The notes: a model not told the origin generated them from the sequence alone. 64,000 bases of DNA from Lachnospiraceae bacterium UBA5899 (GCA_002432425.1 DJEL01000020.1:1-64000); one strand, 5' to 3'. Shown: positions 8,408-17,509, counted from the first letter of the stretch. Translations and numbers: made by a program.

Positions 8408-8755
8408 ATGAACATACAGATATTCGGAACCAGAAAATGCAACGATACCAAGAAAGCCGAGCGTTATTTTAAAGAACGCGGCATCAAATACCAGTTCATT
8501 GATATGAAAGAAAAGGGTATGAGCAAAGGGGAATTTAATGCCGTAGCCCAGGCGAACGGCGGTTTGGAAAATATGATTAACTGGGACGGCAAAGATAAAG
8601 ATTTTCTTGCCCTGATTAAATACCTTGCAGATGAGGACAAACTTCCCAAGGTGCTGGAAAACCCACAGGTAATCAAAACGCCGGTTGTACGAAACGGCAG
8701 ACAATCCACTATCGGTTACCAGCCGGATGTCTGGAAGGGCTGGAAAGCTCTATGA
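8408..8755 (+). CDS. ArsC/Spx-like thioredoxin-fold protein
   Basis: A 115-residue protein of the arsenate reductase/Spx family. It has the N-terminal beta strand MNIQIFGTRKC with a single cysteine C11 and no CxxC, and the conserved cis-proline region IKTPVVRNG near 93-101. Closest in pattern to YffB/ArsC-related proteins of unknown substrate rather than the transcription factor Spx. ATG 8408 is preferred to 8402 because its AAGGA site is correctly spaced. Its stop overlaps the next start by 4 bases, so the two are coupled. Confidence 0.8.
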   Translation: MNIQIFGTRKCNDTKKAERYFKERGIKYQFIDMKEKGMSKGEFNAVAQANGGLENMINWDGKDKDFLALIKYLADEDKLPKVLENPQVIKTPVVRNGRQSTIGYQPDVWKGWKAL

Positions 8756-9213
8756 AACTATATGAATTAAAGGAGAGGGTGTCTTTATCCGACTCATTGA
8801 TAGAAATATGGGAGGCTTCCGTCCGGGCAACGCATCTTTTTCTTTCCGATGCAGAAATAAAGCATATAAAAGAATACGTTCCCGAAGCCCTGAGCGCTGT
8901 AGGGCACCTGATTATTGCCGAAAATGAATGGGATGTGCCGGTTGGTTTCATGGGTGTAGAAAACGGGCGTCTGGAAATGTTATTTTTGTTGCCTGAAGAA
9001 CGCGGAAAGGGACTTGGCACCCGGCTGATACAATACGGTATTCAGAATTACGGGATTAAGGAAGTTACCGTAAACGAACAAACCCCACAGGCTATAGGTT
9101 TTTACAGACGTTTCGGTTTTGAAACCTATAAACGGACCGATTGTGACGAGGAGGGAAATCCTTATCCGCTTTTATACATGAAGCTTTCCGTTGAAAAAGA
9201 AAAGGAGAAGTAG
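8752..9213 (+). CDS. GNAT N-acetyltransferase, YjaB-like
   Basis: A 153-residue acetyl-CoA-dependent acetyltransferase. The acetyl-CoA loop is LPEERGKGLGTRLIQYGI (about 83-100) and the C-terminal NEQTPQAIGFYRRFGFE is the usual GNAT beta-bulge region. Overall similarity is to YjaB/YafP-type enzymes; the acceptor is unknown. It overlaps the ArsC-like gene by 4 bases (ATGA). Confidence 0.85.
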   Translation: MKLYELKERVSLSDSLIEIWEASVRATHLFLSDAEIKHIKEYVPEALSAVGHLIIAENEWDVPVGFMGVENGRLEMLFLLPEERGKGLGTRLIQYGIQNYGIKEVTVNEQTPQAIGFYRRFGFETYKRTDCDEEGNPYPLLYMKLSVEKEKEK

Positions 9214-9214
9214 A

Positions 9215-9502
9215 ATGTCAAAGAGTAAACGATACCTGAAAATATTTCTGCATATTATTTCTGTTCTGTGCTGGATAGCAGCTATTATTCCTGCCGGATA
9301 TGTGTTGTATCAGGCATTTGGCAGCATGGATGGAACCATACACGGCTTTAACGGTGAAATGCTATACGGAATGGCAGCTTTCACCGATACCATTCTGATG
9401 TATATTGCGTTTTTATTTCCTCTGTTTTTGCTTTGGGTATTTTGTCTTCTCATAGCAATTATATCAACTGTTGGAATACTATACATAAGAAAGCACTCAT
9501 AA
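9215..9502 (+). CDS. Small membrane protein, unknown
   Basis: A 95-residue protein with two predicted membrane segments (about 10-33 and 62-90). I do not recognise a family. The ATG at 9215 has an AAGGAGAAG site; an upstream in-frame start at 9191 lies within the preceding acetyltransferase gene and is less likely. It follows that gene by one base, so it is in the same transcript. Confidence 0.6.
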   Translation: MSKSKRYLKIFLHIISVLCWIAAIIPAGYVLYQAFGSMDGTIHGFNGEMLYGMAAFTDTILMYIAFLFPLFLLWVFCLLIAIISTVGILYIRKHS

Positions 9503-9546
9503 GAAAGCACCCACCCATAATTTAATTAAACAGGAGATAAGTATAA

Positions 9547-9996
9547 ATGAAATTTGTAATACAACGTGTGCAGTCCGCATCTGTGACTGTAGATGAAAAA
9601 ATAGTCGGAAAAATCGAGAAAGGATACCTGGTTCTAGTTGGGATTGCCCAGACAGATACGAAGGACATCGCAGATAAAATGATGCATAAGCTTATCAATC
9701 TGCGTATTTTTGAAGATTCCGAAGGAAAAACGAATTTGGACATCCGTGCCGTAAACGGAAGTCTTTTATTGGTTTCGCAGTTTACCCTGTATGCCGATTG
9801 TAAAAAAGGAAATCGTCCTTCCTTTGTATATGCCGGCAAACCGGATATGGCAAATGAACTGTATGAATATATCATTGCGGAATGTAAAAAGGAAATTCCA
9901 GTTGTGGAACACGGTATTTTCGGCGCTGACATGAAGGTTTCTTTACTGAATGACGGACCGTTTACCATTGTACTGGACTCTGCAGAGATTTTATAA
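9547..9996 (+). CDS. dtd: D-aminoacyl-tRNA deacylase
   Basis: Hydrolyses D-amino acids from mischarged tRNA (and Gly from tRNA-Ala) in the cytoplasm. The 149-residue length is standard. The catalytic motif SQFTLYAD starts at residue 77, and the cross-subunit motif is NDGPFT at 135-140, where most members have GP followed by V and T. AGGAG lies 9 bases before the ATG. It ends the plus-strand run. Confidence 0.96.
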   Translation: MKFVIQRVQSASVTVDEKIVGKIEKGYLVLVGIAQTDTKDIADKMMHKLINLRIFEDSEGKTNLDIRAVNGSLLLVSQFTLYADCKKGNRPSFVYAGKPDMANELYEYIIAECKKEIPVVEHGIFGADMKVSLLNDGPFTIVLDSAEIL

Positions 9997-10084
9997 ATCT
10001 TTGCGTGTATGGGCTAAAAAAAGCCATTTGAAACCTGTTGTGTTGTATGTTGCCTTTTGAAACCTATAATTTAGCAAATAAAAA

Positions 10085-10155
<71 letters not shown>

Positions 10156-10164
10156 AATATAGAA

Positions 10165-10193
10165 ATCATATCACGGCTTTGGATAAAAGTAAA
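10165..10193 (-). promoter_or_regulatory. Promoter of tRNA-Gly
   Basis: Minus strand TTTACT (10188-10193) and TATGAT (10165-10170) with a 17-base spacer, 10 bases before the tRNA. Confidence 0.5.
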
Positions 10194-10240
10194 TATCACA
10201 CGGACAGGATTTCCATTTCTCATGTTAAATTATAAAATAT

Positions 10241-10281
10241 AAATTCCATAATAGAATGTATTCTTTTAAATTATGGAATTT
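10241..10281. repeat. Inverted repeat in the tRNA-Nudix gap
   Basis: AAATTCCATAAT (10241-10252) and ATTATGGAATTT (10270-10281) form a perfect 12-base stem with a 17-base loop in an AT-rich gap (10194-10371) that has no gene. On the minus strand it lies downstream of the Nudix gene and is followed by a loose T-rich stretch, so it may act as its terminator. Confidence 0.5.
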
Positions 10282-10371
10282 GAGTATATAAATGCTTTCT
10301 GGTCCATTATGGGTATTAACTATTCGTTAAATCTGCATTTTGCGCATAGTTGTATCTCTCTTCTTTAGGAC

Positions 10372-10956
10372 CTACAAAGCCGTATTATCAGCATCCGTAT
10401 TAAGCGCGCCGATGCTGAACATGTATGCCGCAATCTGGGCACGGGAACTGAAGGTTTCGGTTTCCAAAAGACGGCTTACTTCCTGTCTGGAATATAACGC
10501 CGCCTGAATGTCCTCGTTGTCGGAAGTATGTTCTTCGGAAATAGCGCCTTCCACCTCAGCAAACACTATCTGATTTTTAATGTCGGTAATAGCCACAGCC
10601 GCGTAGGACGGCGGAAGAATACGGATGATTTTCTTTAAGGAAAGTCCCGTTTCTTCGTAAAGCTCCCGGCGGATGCATTCCTCAATGGTTTCCCCTTTTT
10701 CCAGCATGCCGGCACACAAATTGAAAATACGTTCGTTGACTCCCATACGGAATTCTTTGAGTAAAAGCATTTTACCGCCGCAAATGGCAACAATGGACAA
10801 ACCTGTTACCTTTTCTCCCAGCTCTTCTGCTTTGTTCAGATTACGGAAACTGACAATTTCATAGACCTTTTCTTTACCGGCTTTGTTTTCGTAAGTCAGT
10901 TCATAATTTTTCAGATATCTGCCCTCTCGGACTTTTGCCATCTGTATCAGCTTCAT
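10372..10956 (-). CDS. Nudix hydrolase, ADP-ribose pyrophosphatase-like
   Basis: A 194-residue Nudix enzyme. The Nudix box is complete: GMLEKGETIEE followed by RRELYEETGL, within residues about 82-105. The N-terminal strand region and the preceding VNERIFNLCAG fit the ADP-ribose/NDP-sugar pyrophosphatase group. The ATG has GGGGAG upstream. It lies after RNase G but is separated by 57 bases. Substrate is inferred from family. Confidence 0.85.
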   Translation of the reverse strand: MKLIQMAKVREGRYLKNYELTYENKAGKEKVYEIVSFRNLNKAEELGEKVTGLSIVAICGGKMLLLKEFRMGVNERIFNLCAGMLEKGETIEECIRRELYEETGLSLKKIIRILPPSYAAVAITDIKNQIVFAEVEGAISEEHTSDNEDIQAALYSRQEVSRLLETETFSSRAQIAAYMFSIGALNTDADNTAL

Positions 10957-11013
10957 GTTCCAGACTCCCCAATTTTATTGCTACTATCATCTTATCAGAC
11001 TTTTCCGGATTGG

Positions 11014-12240
11014 TTACTCTTCTTTTCTTAACACTTCCCGCAGCGGTCTGCCTATGCGTTTGCGGGTCACTTCCACAAGTCCCAGAGCCGTATAGTCAAT
11101 TACATCCGTCTGCACTTCGTCCTTTACTGTTTCTGCCCGTAAAAGCTGCAGCAGAGCCTCTCTTTTTTCGGCAGATTTCATATTGATAAAATCAATCATA
11201 ACCATACCGGAAATATTGCGGAGACGAAGCTGTCTTGCGCACTCTTTCGCTGCTTCTGCATTGACCTGAAAAAAGGTTTCATCGGTATTGGACGCCTTCT
11301 TTATAAATTTGCCGGTATTTACATCGATTACCGTCAGGGCTTCCGTGGGCTCAATTACCAGATAGGCGCCGGATTTCAGCCAAACATTCTTTCCCAGAAG
11401 CTCATTTAGCTTCGTTTTTAAGGAATACAGCTTGAGCAGCGAATATTCATCCTCGTAAAACCTCACCGGCTTTTTCATGGATAAATTTGTCTCACCGGTA
11501 AGGGCTTCATACACCCGGGGAATATCCGTGATAATTTCGTCATAATCTTTTTCGTAGTAGTTTTTGACGTCCTCAGCCGCCGGTACTTTTTTCTCGGAAA
11601 GCTGCGTAAAACAGGCGCTATGCTCCGCCCTGCCGAGAATGGTCTGAAAGCGTTTGCAAAGACTTTGGTACTCTTCTTCCAGTTGCCCGAATTCTTCGAC
11701 GGAAAGATTTTCGGCATTGGTTCTTACCACGATGCCGCAGCCTGCAAGGGTGCAGTCGCCGTCTTCCGTTAAAATACCGCGGCTTGTCAGGTATTCTAAA
11801 AAGGCTTCTTTCTTTTTCTTCGGAAGCTTCTTGGAAAATCCCGTTCTGGAACTGCCCATGGAAAGGACAAGATATTTCCCGGATAAGGATATTTTTGTAG
11901 TTACCACGGGCTGTTTGGTTTTTACGGCATCCTTCTCCACCTGCACCAGAATTTCATCCCCGCAGCGGAGACCGCCATCCGTTTTCCGGTTCCGGACATA
12001 GGCATGCCTTGCATCGGAAAGAGACAGGAAACAAAGCTTTTTATCTCCCACTTCCACAAAAGCCGCCTGAATGTTCTGGGCAATGTTCTGCACCTTGCCG
12101 ATATAAATATTCCCTAAAAGGGAGGCGTCGTTTTCCGCATACACTTTCAGGGAATAGAGTCGGTTGTCGTGAAGAATGACGCTGATATCTTTCTGCTGAT
12201 AGGATACAATGACTAATTTTTTATCTGCTTTACTGTTCAC
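11014..12240 (-). CDS. rng: Ribonuclease E/G family protein
   Basis: An endoribonuclease of the RNase E/G family, 408 residues, starting at GTG 12240 with AGAGGA upstream. An S1 domain occupies about 36-125 (GNIYIGKVQNI, AAFVEVG), followed by the catalytic DNase-I-like domain with the metal-binding aspartates D306 in VIDVNTGKF and D350 in MIDFINM. The protein stops soon after RKRIGRPLREVL; the cysteine zinc-link that holds E. coli RNase E/G dimers is missing. It overlaps the upstream DUF2344 gene by 11 bases. In related Clostridia rng follows the same two radical-SAM-linked genes. Confidence 0.92.
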   Translation of the reverse strand: MNSKADKKLVIVSYQQKDISVILHDNRLYSLKVYAENDASLLGNIYIGKVQNIAQNIQAAFVEVGDKKLCFLSLSDARHAYVRNRKTDGGLRCGDEILVQVEKDAVKTKQPVVTTKISLSGKYLVLSMGSSRTGFSKKLPKKKKEAFLEYLTSRGILTEDGDCTLAGCGIVVRTNAENLSVEEFGQLEEEYQSLCKRFQTILGRAEHSACFTQLSEKKVPAAEDVKNYYEKDYDEIITDIPRVYEALTGETNLSMKKPVRFYEDEYSLLKLYSLKTKLNELLGKNVWLKSGAYLVIEPTEALTVIDVNTGKFIKKASNTDETFFQVNAEAAKECARQLRLRNISGMVMIDFINMKSAEKREALLQLLRAETVKDEVQTDVIDYTALGLVEVTRKRIGRPLREVLRKEE

Positions 12241-12931
12241 TGCCGATTTCCTCTAAGGGTACAAGCTTCGGATTTTCTTCGTCGCCGATATTCGTATAGG
12301 TGTCTTCCCTGGTAATCAGAAGCGCGTTTTCCTTTAAGCTTTCTCCGTGTTCCTGCAAAAATGCCTCCACAATCATGCCCGGCTTGATATTGCCGGAGCT
12401 GCTGGCATTTATCAGAAGATAAAGAGCATCCTCCTGCAGACTCCATTCATAAATACCGGGACGCAAATCCACTTCCGCCGTACTCTTCTTGGTTTCCTTG
12501 GTTATCAGTATCTGTTCTTTTTCCATAAAGGAAGGAAATTCTTTCTTCCAGTCAAAGGAAGGCTCCCTGCCCTCCCGGAACCGTATGGTGTAACCGGCTG
12601 CCGCCACGCTTGCCATGGCATTCTTACTGCCCTCGGGAAGCACTCTCACGGAAAGTATTTCAAATCCGTCCACGGACGCCTCATTTAACATCCTCACGGC
12701 TTCCTTACTGCCCGGAAAGCTGTTGACCTCCATATCCATGTATTCGCCGTTGCTTTCCAGCCCGATACCTAAAGGGGCGGCAAAGGACATAATCTGATGC
12801 GGGGAAAAACCGGCGGTGTAACACACGTCAATCTCCGCCCTGCGCACCGCTTTCTGGAAAAAGCGCTGTACATCCAGATGTCCGATATATTTTAAATTTC
12901 CGTATTTCCGAAATTTTACTCTGACCTTCAT
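12230..12931 (-). CDS. DUF2344/TIGR03936 family protein
   Basis: A 233-residue cytoplasmic protein of the TIGR03936 family (DUF2344). Recognisable by the start VRVKFRKYGNLKYIGHLD and the segment AGFSPHQIMSFAAPLGIG near 42-57. In some genomes it is fused to the C-terminus of the TIGR03960 radical SAM protein; here it is a separate gene 97 bases downstream of it and overlapping RNase G. Function is unknown; the constant link to a radical SAM protein and RNase G suggests RNA modification or processing (inference). Confidence 0.88.
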   Translation of the reverse strand: MKVRVKFRKYGNLKYIGHLDVQRFFQKAVRRAEIDVCYTAGFSPHQIMSFAAPLGIGLESNGEYMDMEVNSFPGSKEAVRMLNEASVDGFEILSVRVLPEGSKNAMASVAAAGYTIRFREGREPSFDWKKEFPSFMEKEQILITKETKKSTAEVDLRPGIYEWSLQEDALYLLINASSSGNIKPGMIVEAFLQEHGESLKENALLITREDTYTNIGDEENPKLVPLEEIGSEQ

Positions 12932-13028
12932 TTTATTCCCTTTCTGCTACCATGCTGCCCAGCCCCGGACAGTTGCCGTTCTTCAGGCAATCCGCCCCCG
13001 GACAATCAACCGTTCTCCTATCAACTGT

Positions 13029-14924
13029 CTATGACCAGCAGGGTGTATTGTCATCCACATGCTCTTCAAAGCAGATACCGCCGCCGAATTTGGCAACGCC
13101 GCACCCCTGGCAGGCTTTCCGGCAGTTGGGACTGACTTCTTCCCTCTGTGCCTTCAGCCACTCTCTCTTCAAAAACTCCTTGGTAACGCCGCAGTCGATG
13201 AAATCCCAGGGGAAAAGCTCGTCTAAGGAGCGTTCCCTTGTGGTATAGAAGTCCACGGACAGACCGCATTCCGCAAAGGTGTCCAGCCACTTCTGGTTGT
13301 CATAGTATTCGCTCCAGGCGTCGTAAATGGCGCCCTTTTGGTAAACCTTCAGGATAACCTCACAGAGCCTTCTGTCGCCCCTTGCCAGCACCCCTTCCAA
13401 AACGGAGGTGTCCGCTTCGTGCCAGTTGTACTTGATGCTCTTCTGGTTGAGCTGCTCCATGACAGCCAGTCTCGTTATATAGGATTTGTTTAAGAATTCT
13501 TCCTTCGTTGCCTGCTTTGCCCACTGGAACGGAGTAAAGGGCTTCGGTACAAAGAACGAGGTGCTTGCCACAATCTGCACCCTGCCGTTGACTCTCTTTT
13601 CCTTGGGAACCGTATCGTAAAACAGGGCGGCAATTTTGTTGGAAAGCTCCGCAATGCCGCGGATATCCTCCTCCGTTTCGGTCGGAAGTCCCAGCATAAA
13701 ATAAAGCTTGACCCTTGTCCAGCCGCCTTCAAAAGCAAGCTTGGCGCCGTGCATGATGTCTTCCTCCGTAAGTCCCTTGTTGATGACATTGCGGAGTCTC
13801 TGGCTGCCTGCTTCCGGTGCAAAGGTAAGGCTTGTCTTCTTCACATCCTGCACCTTGCTCATCACGTCTAAGGAAAAAGCATCAATTCGTAAGGAAGGCA
13901 GGGAAATGTTTACATGCTTGCCCTCCAAGTCCTCTAAAAGGAAGGTCAAAAGTTCCGGCAGCGCCCGGTAGTCACTGGAGCTTAACGAACTTAAGGTAAT
14001 CTCCTCCTGCCCGGTATTTTTAAGCATGGTCAGCGCATATTCCTTTAAGAGATTGACATCCCTCTCCCTGACGGGGCGGTAAAGCTGTCCTGCCTGGCAG
14101 AAACGGCATCCGCGGATGCAGCCGCGCATGATTTCCAGCACCACCCTGTCCTGTGCAATTTTCATAAACGGAACCAGAGGATTCATGGGGTAATAGGTAT
14201 GGGAAACGTCCATTTCCACTTCCTTGGTAATGGTAGAAGGAATACCCTCTTCAATGGGGTAAAAGTCTTTTAAGGTGCCGTCCTCATTGTAAGCTGCCTC
14301 ATAAAAGGCGGGCACATACATGCCGGGTACCTTGGCTGCCCGGCGTAAAAACTCCATACGGGGAAGCTTTTTATCCCGGCATTCCCGATACAGATTTACC
14401 AGCTCCTCGTAACGGGTTTCGCCTTCGCCGATATAGAACAAATCAAAGAAATCCGCAATGGGTTCCGGATTGTACGTGCAGGGTCCGCCGCCGATAACAA
14501 TGGGGTCTTCCTCCGTCCGGTCCTTCGCCAGCAGCGGAATACCGGATAAATCCAGCACCTGTAAAATATTCGTGTAGCACATTTCATACTGGATGGTAAT
14601 GGCAAGCCAGTCGAATTCCTTAATCGGGTCCTGGGACTCCAGGGCAAAAAGAGGAATGTGCTCCTTTCTCATGATGGCATCCAGGTCCACCCAGGGAGAA
14701 TACACTCTTTCGCACCATACGCCGTCAAACCGGTTGAACATATCGTACAGTATCTGGATACCCAGATGGGACATGCCGATTTCGTACACATCCGGGAAGC
14801 AGAACGCAATGCGCATATCCACCTCTTCTTTGTTTTTCACAACCGCATTGACCTCGCCGCCGATGTATCTTGCCGGCTTCTCAACCTTCATTAAAATATC
14901 ATCCGATAACGCTAATTTGTTCAT
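13029..14924 (-). CDS. TIGR03960 family B12-binding-like radical SAM protein
   Basis: A 631-residue radical SAM enzyme. The N-terminal part (about 35-170) has the B12-binding-like fold of this family, and the iron-sulfur ligands C269, C273 and C276 lie in MRGCIRGCRFCQAG. The C-terminal region has another cysteine group, NCRKACQGCGVAKFGGGICFE split around 600-622, which may bind a second cluster. First gene of the conserved TIGR03960-TIGR03936-rng set. Its reaction is unknown. Confidence 0.92.
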   Translation of the reverse strand: MNKLALSDDILMKVEKPARYIGGEVNAVVKNKEEVDMRIAFCFPDVYEIGMSHLGIQILYDMFNRFDGVWCERVYSPWVDLDAIMRKEHIPLFALESQDPIKEFDWLAITIQYEMCYTNILQVLDLSGIPLLAKDRTEEDPIVIGGGPCTYNPEPIADFFDLFYIGEGETRYEELVNLYRECRDKKLPRMEFLRRAAKVPGMYVPAFYEAAYNEDGTLKDFYPIEEGIPSTITKEVEMDVSHTYYPMNPLVPFMKIAQDRVVLEIMRGCIRGCRFCQAGQLYRPVRERDVNLLKEYALTMLKNTGQEEITLSSLSSSDYRALPELLTFLLEDLEGKHVNISLPSLRIDAFSLDVMSKVQDVKKTSLTFAPEAGSQRLRNVINKGLTEEDIMHGAKLAFEGGWTRVKLYFMLGLPTETEEDIRGIAELSNKIAALFYDTVPKEKRVNGRVQIVASTSFFVPKPFTPFQWAKQATKEEFLNKSYITRLAVMEQLNQKSIKYNWHEADTSVLEGVLARGDRRLCEVILKVYQKGAIYDAWSEYYDNQKWLDTFAECGLSVDFYTTRERSLDELFPWDFIDCGVTKEFLKREWLKAQREEVSPNCRKACQGCGVAKFGGGICFEEHVDDNTPCWS

Positions 14925-14977
14925 TCTGAATCCTTCCGTCCAAAGTATCTTCTGTCAGATATCCGTATCGCCGGGGC

Positions 14978-15625
14978 TTATTTTGCCGTTGCATACATGA
15001 GTATCATCTCTTTTAACAAAAGAAGCTCCTCCGTGTAGTCCTTGTTGTCTTCCGCCCCCCAGATAAAGCCTCCCGCAAAATGGGAACAGGCGGACATCAT
15101 GGTGTGTACCGTGACACGCATAAACTCGTCCTCCGGGATATCCGTCCGGAAGGTCTTGTCCTCCTTCGCCTTTTCATACATCATATGAAAACGGGTATCC
15201 GCCGAATATAAGGAATTATGGAATTCGGTAAGCTGCTCCGTCTTATACTCCTCATGTGTCACATAGTAGTTGAAATTGTCATTGTACTGCAATAACTCCT
15301 TGTGGTTCTGGTACAGTTCCACATAGCTGTCCAGGGTAAAAATAAGACGGTCTATTGCCTGAATGTCATGCACGCCCGAAATCGGTCTGGTGGCATCCAG
15401 ATTGTCCAGATATTCCTTCCACTTGGCACCACATACCGCAATGACCAGCTCCATCTTGGAGGGAAAACACCGAAACAGCGTCGCTCTTCCCACACCCGCT
15501 GCTTCCGCAATCTCTGCCATGCTGACAGCCTCTATTTTTCTTTCAACAAAAATTTGGAACGCCGTATCGACAATTCTTCGATTGCGTTCCTGTTCTTTCT
15601 CCATCTGCTTTTGTGATTTGCTCAT
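14978..15625 (-). CDS. TetR/AcrR-family transcriptional regulator
   Basis: A 215-residue repressor-type protein. The helix-turn-helix is near residues 20-58, with AEIAEAAGVGRATLFRCFPSK as recognition segment; the C-terminal helical domain would bind an unknown ligand. I chose the ATG at 15625 (AAGGGATG upstream); an in-frame start at 15649 has no ribosome site. It lies alone between the radical SAM gene and a small membrane protein, 30 bases after the latter. Confidence 0.85.
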   Translation of the reverse strand: MSKSQKQMEKEQERNRRIVDTAFQIFVERKIEAVSMAEIAEAAGVGRATLFRCFPSKMELVIAVCGAKWKEYLDNLDATRPISGVHDIQAIDRLIFTLDSYVELYQNHKELLQYNDNFNYYVTHEEYKTEQLTEFHNSLYSADTRFHMMYEKAKEDKTFRTDIPEDEFMRVTVHTMMSACSHFAGGFIWGAEDNKDYTEELLLLKEMILMYATAK

Positions 15626-15655
15626 AATTTCATCCCTTTTTTCATGCACAGTATC

Positions 15656-16003
15656 TTATTTATTGTATAAAAATTCCTCTATGTTGTCAATCGCATCAAG
15701 CTGGTAATTTGCCCCTAAAAGCCGGTCTATCTTCTCACTATTCAGGGAAAAAACACTGTCCTTGGTAAAGCTTAAAATGACATAGAGGGAAAACAAAACG
15801 ATAGCTGCAAAAATCCGCACTCCCATGAAAAAATGCCTTGCCGAAACATCCTGCGTAACGTAGACCGGTTCGGTCATTTCGGTCTGTCTGCCCGCTCCGT
15901 ACAGCAGATTTTCATGCTGCCTTAAATTCATGCGGTTTTTATCCTCCGCCTCCCTTATGCTTCGTAATAACAACAGTTTCTGTTCCACGGAAATATCGCT
16001 CAT
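15656..16003 (-). CDS. Small single-pass membrane protein, unknown
   Basis: A 115-residue protein with one membrane helix near 60-80, a charged N-terminal cytoplasmic part (LLLLRSIREAEDKNRMNL) and an acidic C-terminal part outside. I do not recognise a family. The ATG has GGGAGGGAAGG upstream. It precedes the TetR gene by 30 bases and may share its transcript, which hints that the regulator responds to an envelope-related signal (inference). Confidence 0.6.
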   Translation of the reverse strand: MSDISVEQKLLLLRSIREAEDKNRMNLRQHENLLYGAGRQTEMTEPVYVTQDVSARHFFMGVRIFAAIVLFSLYVILSFTKDSVFSLNSEKIDRLLGANYQLDAIDNIEEFLYNK

Positions 16004-16059
16004 AATGCCTTCCCTCCCATGACCGGCTCATCGGTCACACATTTCTTCTCTTTTTCGAT

Positions 16060-16091
16060 AAAAAAAGAGTATAGCTGTTATTCCTATACTC
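16060..16091 (-). terminator. Terminator of the histidine operon
   Basis: GAGTATAG (16067-16074) pairs with CTATACTC (16084-16091), followed on the minus strand by seven T residues. It lies 94 bases after hisIE. Confidence 0.88.
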
Positions 16092-16184
16092 TCTTTGTCC
16101 TTATTCTAAATGTATGTACTTGCCGGAGAAATAGAACCGTAGTTTTCTTTCCGGGAAGACTTTCGGGAAGATTTTCAGTAAGGC

Positions 16185-17471
16185 TTACCGGTTGGCAAGC
16201 TCCGTGGTGATTTCTTCCCAGGAAATATCCTTCTGCGCCATCAGAACCATCATATGGTACAGGAAATCGGAAATCTCATATTTCACTTCGTTGGGATTGG
16301 GATTTTTCGCCGCAATGACGATTTCGGTGGCTTCCTCACCCAGCTTCTTTAAGATTTTATCGAGTCCCTTGTCAAACAGATAATTGGTGTAGGAGCCTTC
16401 CTTCGGGTTTTTCTTCCTGTCCAAAATCACCTGATAAACCTCTTCAAATACCTTTAAGGGGTTCTCGGCTTCCTCGTATTCCTTGGTAACCACATCCCGG
16501 AAGAAACAGGAATAGCTGCCGGTGTGGCAGGCGTTGCCAATCTGGAATACCTTGGCTAAAATCGTATCCTTGTCGCAGTCTGCGGTTAAAGACTTCACAT
16601 ATTGGTAATGGCCGCTGGTTTCGCCCTTTAACCACAATTCCTTGCGGCTGCGGCTGTAATAGGTCATTTTGCCGGTCTTTAAGGTGTTCTTATAGGCATC
16701 CTCGTTCATGTAGGCAACCATAAGCACCTCTAAGGTCTTGTAGTCCTGCACCACTACCGGCACCATGCCATCGGAGTTTTTCTTGAAATCGTCCCAGATA
16801 AAATCAGAGCGGAGTTCTTCCACGGCAATGCCGTTTTCCTTGCACAAATCCTTTAACTGTAAAATTTCTTCTTTGTTGTCGTTAATCGCGTTGCCGGTAA
16901 TGCCCGCCACGTTGTAAAGCCCGAAGATTTCCAGCAGCTTATTCAGGGCAAGCTGCTCCGTTTCCACAATAGCCGGAAGCTCTGTAATCTCCCCGGCTTC
17001 TCTTACCATATGGGGATTCATAAGGAGCAGTCCGGAGGCAAATTCTTCCAAAAGCTCTTTGTTTTCCGTAAGGGTTTCCAAATCGTTTACGGCAGCTAAA
17101 ATTTTCTCCCTGCCGAATTTCTGGGAAACCTCTTTGATAATCTCCCGGTTGCCCTTTTTGCTGAAATTGAGCACTGCCTTTTTGCAGCCTGTATAAAGGA
17201 TTTTCTTGATATCCTCCATACGGTGTACGTTGCCGGCTCCGTATACATCCACGGGAGAAGCCGCACAGATGGCTTTCATCATATCCAGCGCCGCATCGTG
17301 CTCGGCATCGCCGTTTGACAAATCGTACACCAAAATTTCATCGGCGTTTTTCTCACAGTATTCCCTTGCCAGCTCCACGGGATTTTCCGCAATCACGGTA
17401 CTGTCTGAAAGGCTCTTTACCGCCTTTTCCTGATATAAATAAATAGAAGCAATAAATTTTCTGGTCTTCAT
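16185..17471 (-). CDS. hisIE: HisIE with an extra N-terminal HisA/F-like domain
   Basis: Catalyses steps 2 and 3 of histidine synthesis: PR-ATP pyrophosphohydrolase (HisE, about 338-425) and PR-AMP cyclohydrolase (HisI, about 225-335, with metal ligand motif ADCDKD around C299 and C315/C322 in NACHTGSYSC). The first 205 residues are extra and look like a HisA/HisF TIM barrel: GAGNVHRMEDIKKIL matches the GGGIR region. The two catalytic aspartates of HisA/F appear replaced by Tyr11 and Asn129, so this domain is probably not an enzyme. ATG 17471 has GGGGA upstream and fits the barrel start; 17501 is an in-frame alternative. Last gene of the operon, 38 bases after hisB. Confidence 0.9.
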   Translation of the reverse strand: MKTRKFIASIYLYQEKAVKSLSDSTVIAENPVELAREYCEKNADEILVYDLSNGDAEHDAALDMMKAICAASPVDVYGAGNVHRMEDIKKILYTGCKKAVLNFSKKGNREIIKEVSQKFGREKILAAVNDLETLTENKELLEEFASGLLLMNPHMVREAGEITELPAIVETEQLALNKLLEIFGLYNVAGITGNAINDNKEEILQLKDLCKENGIAVEELRSDFIWDDFKKNSDGMVPVVVQDYKTLEVLMVAYMNEDAYKNTLKTGKMTYYSRSRKELWLKGETSGHYQYVKSLTADCDKDTILAKVFQIGNACHTGSYSCFFRDVVTKEYEEAENPLKVFEEVYQVILDRKKNPKEGSYTNYLFDKGLDKILKKLGEEATEIVIAAKNPNPNEVKYEISDFLYHMMVLMAQKDISWEEITTELANR

Positions 17472-17509
17472 GTTTTCCCCGGTCTTTAAGAAGGTATCCA
17501 AACGTGCTC

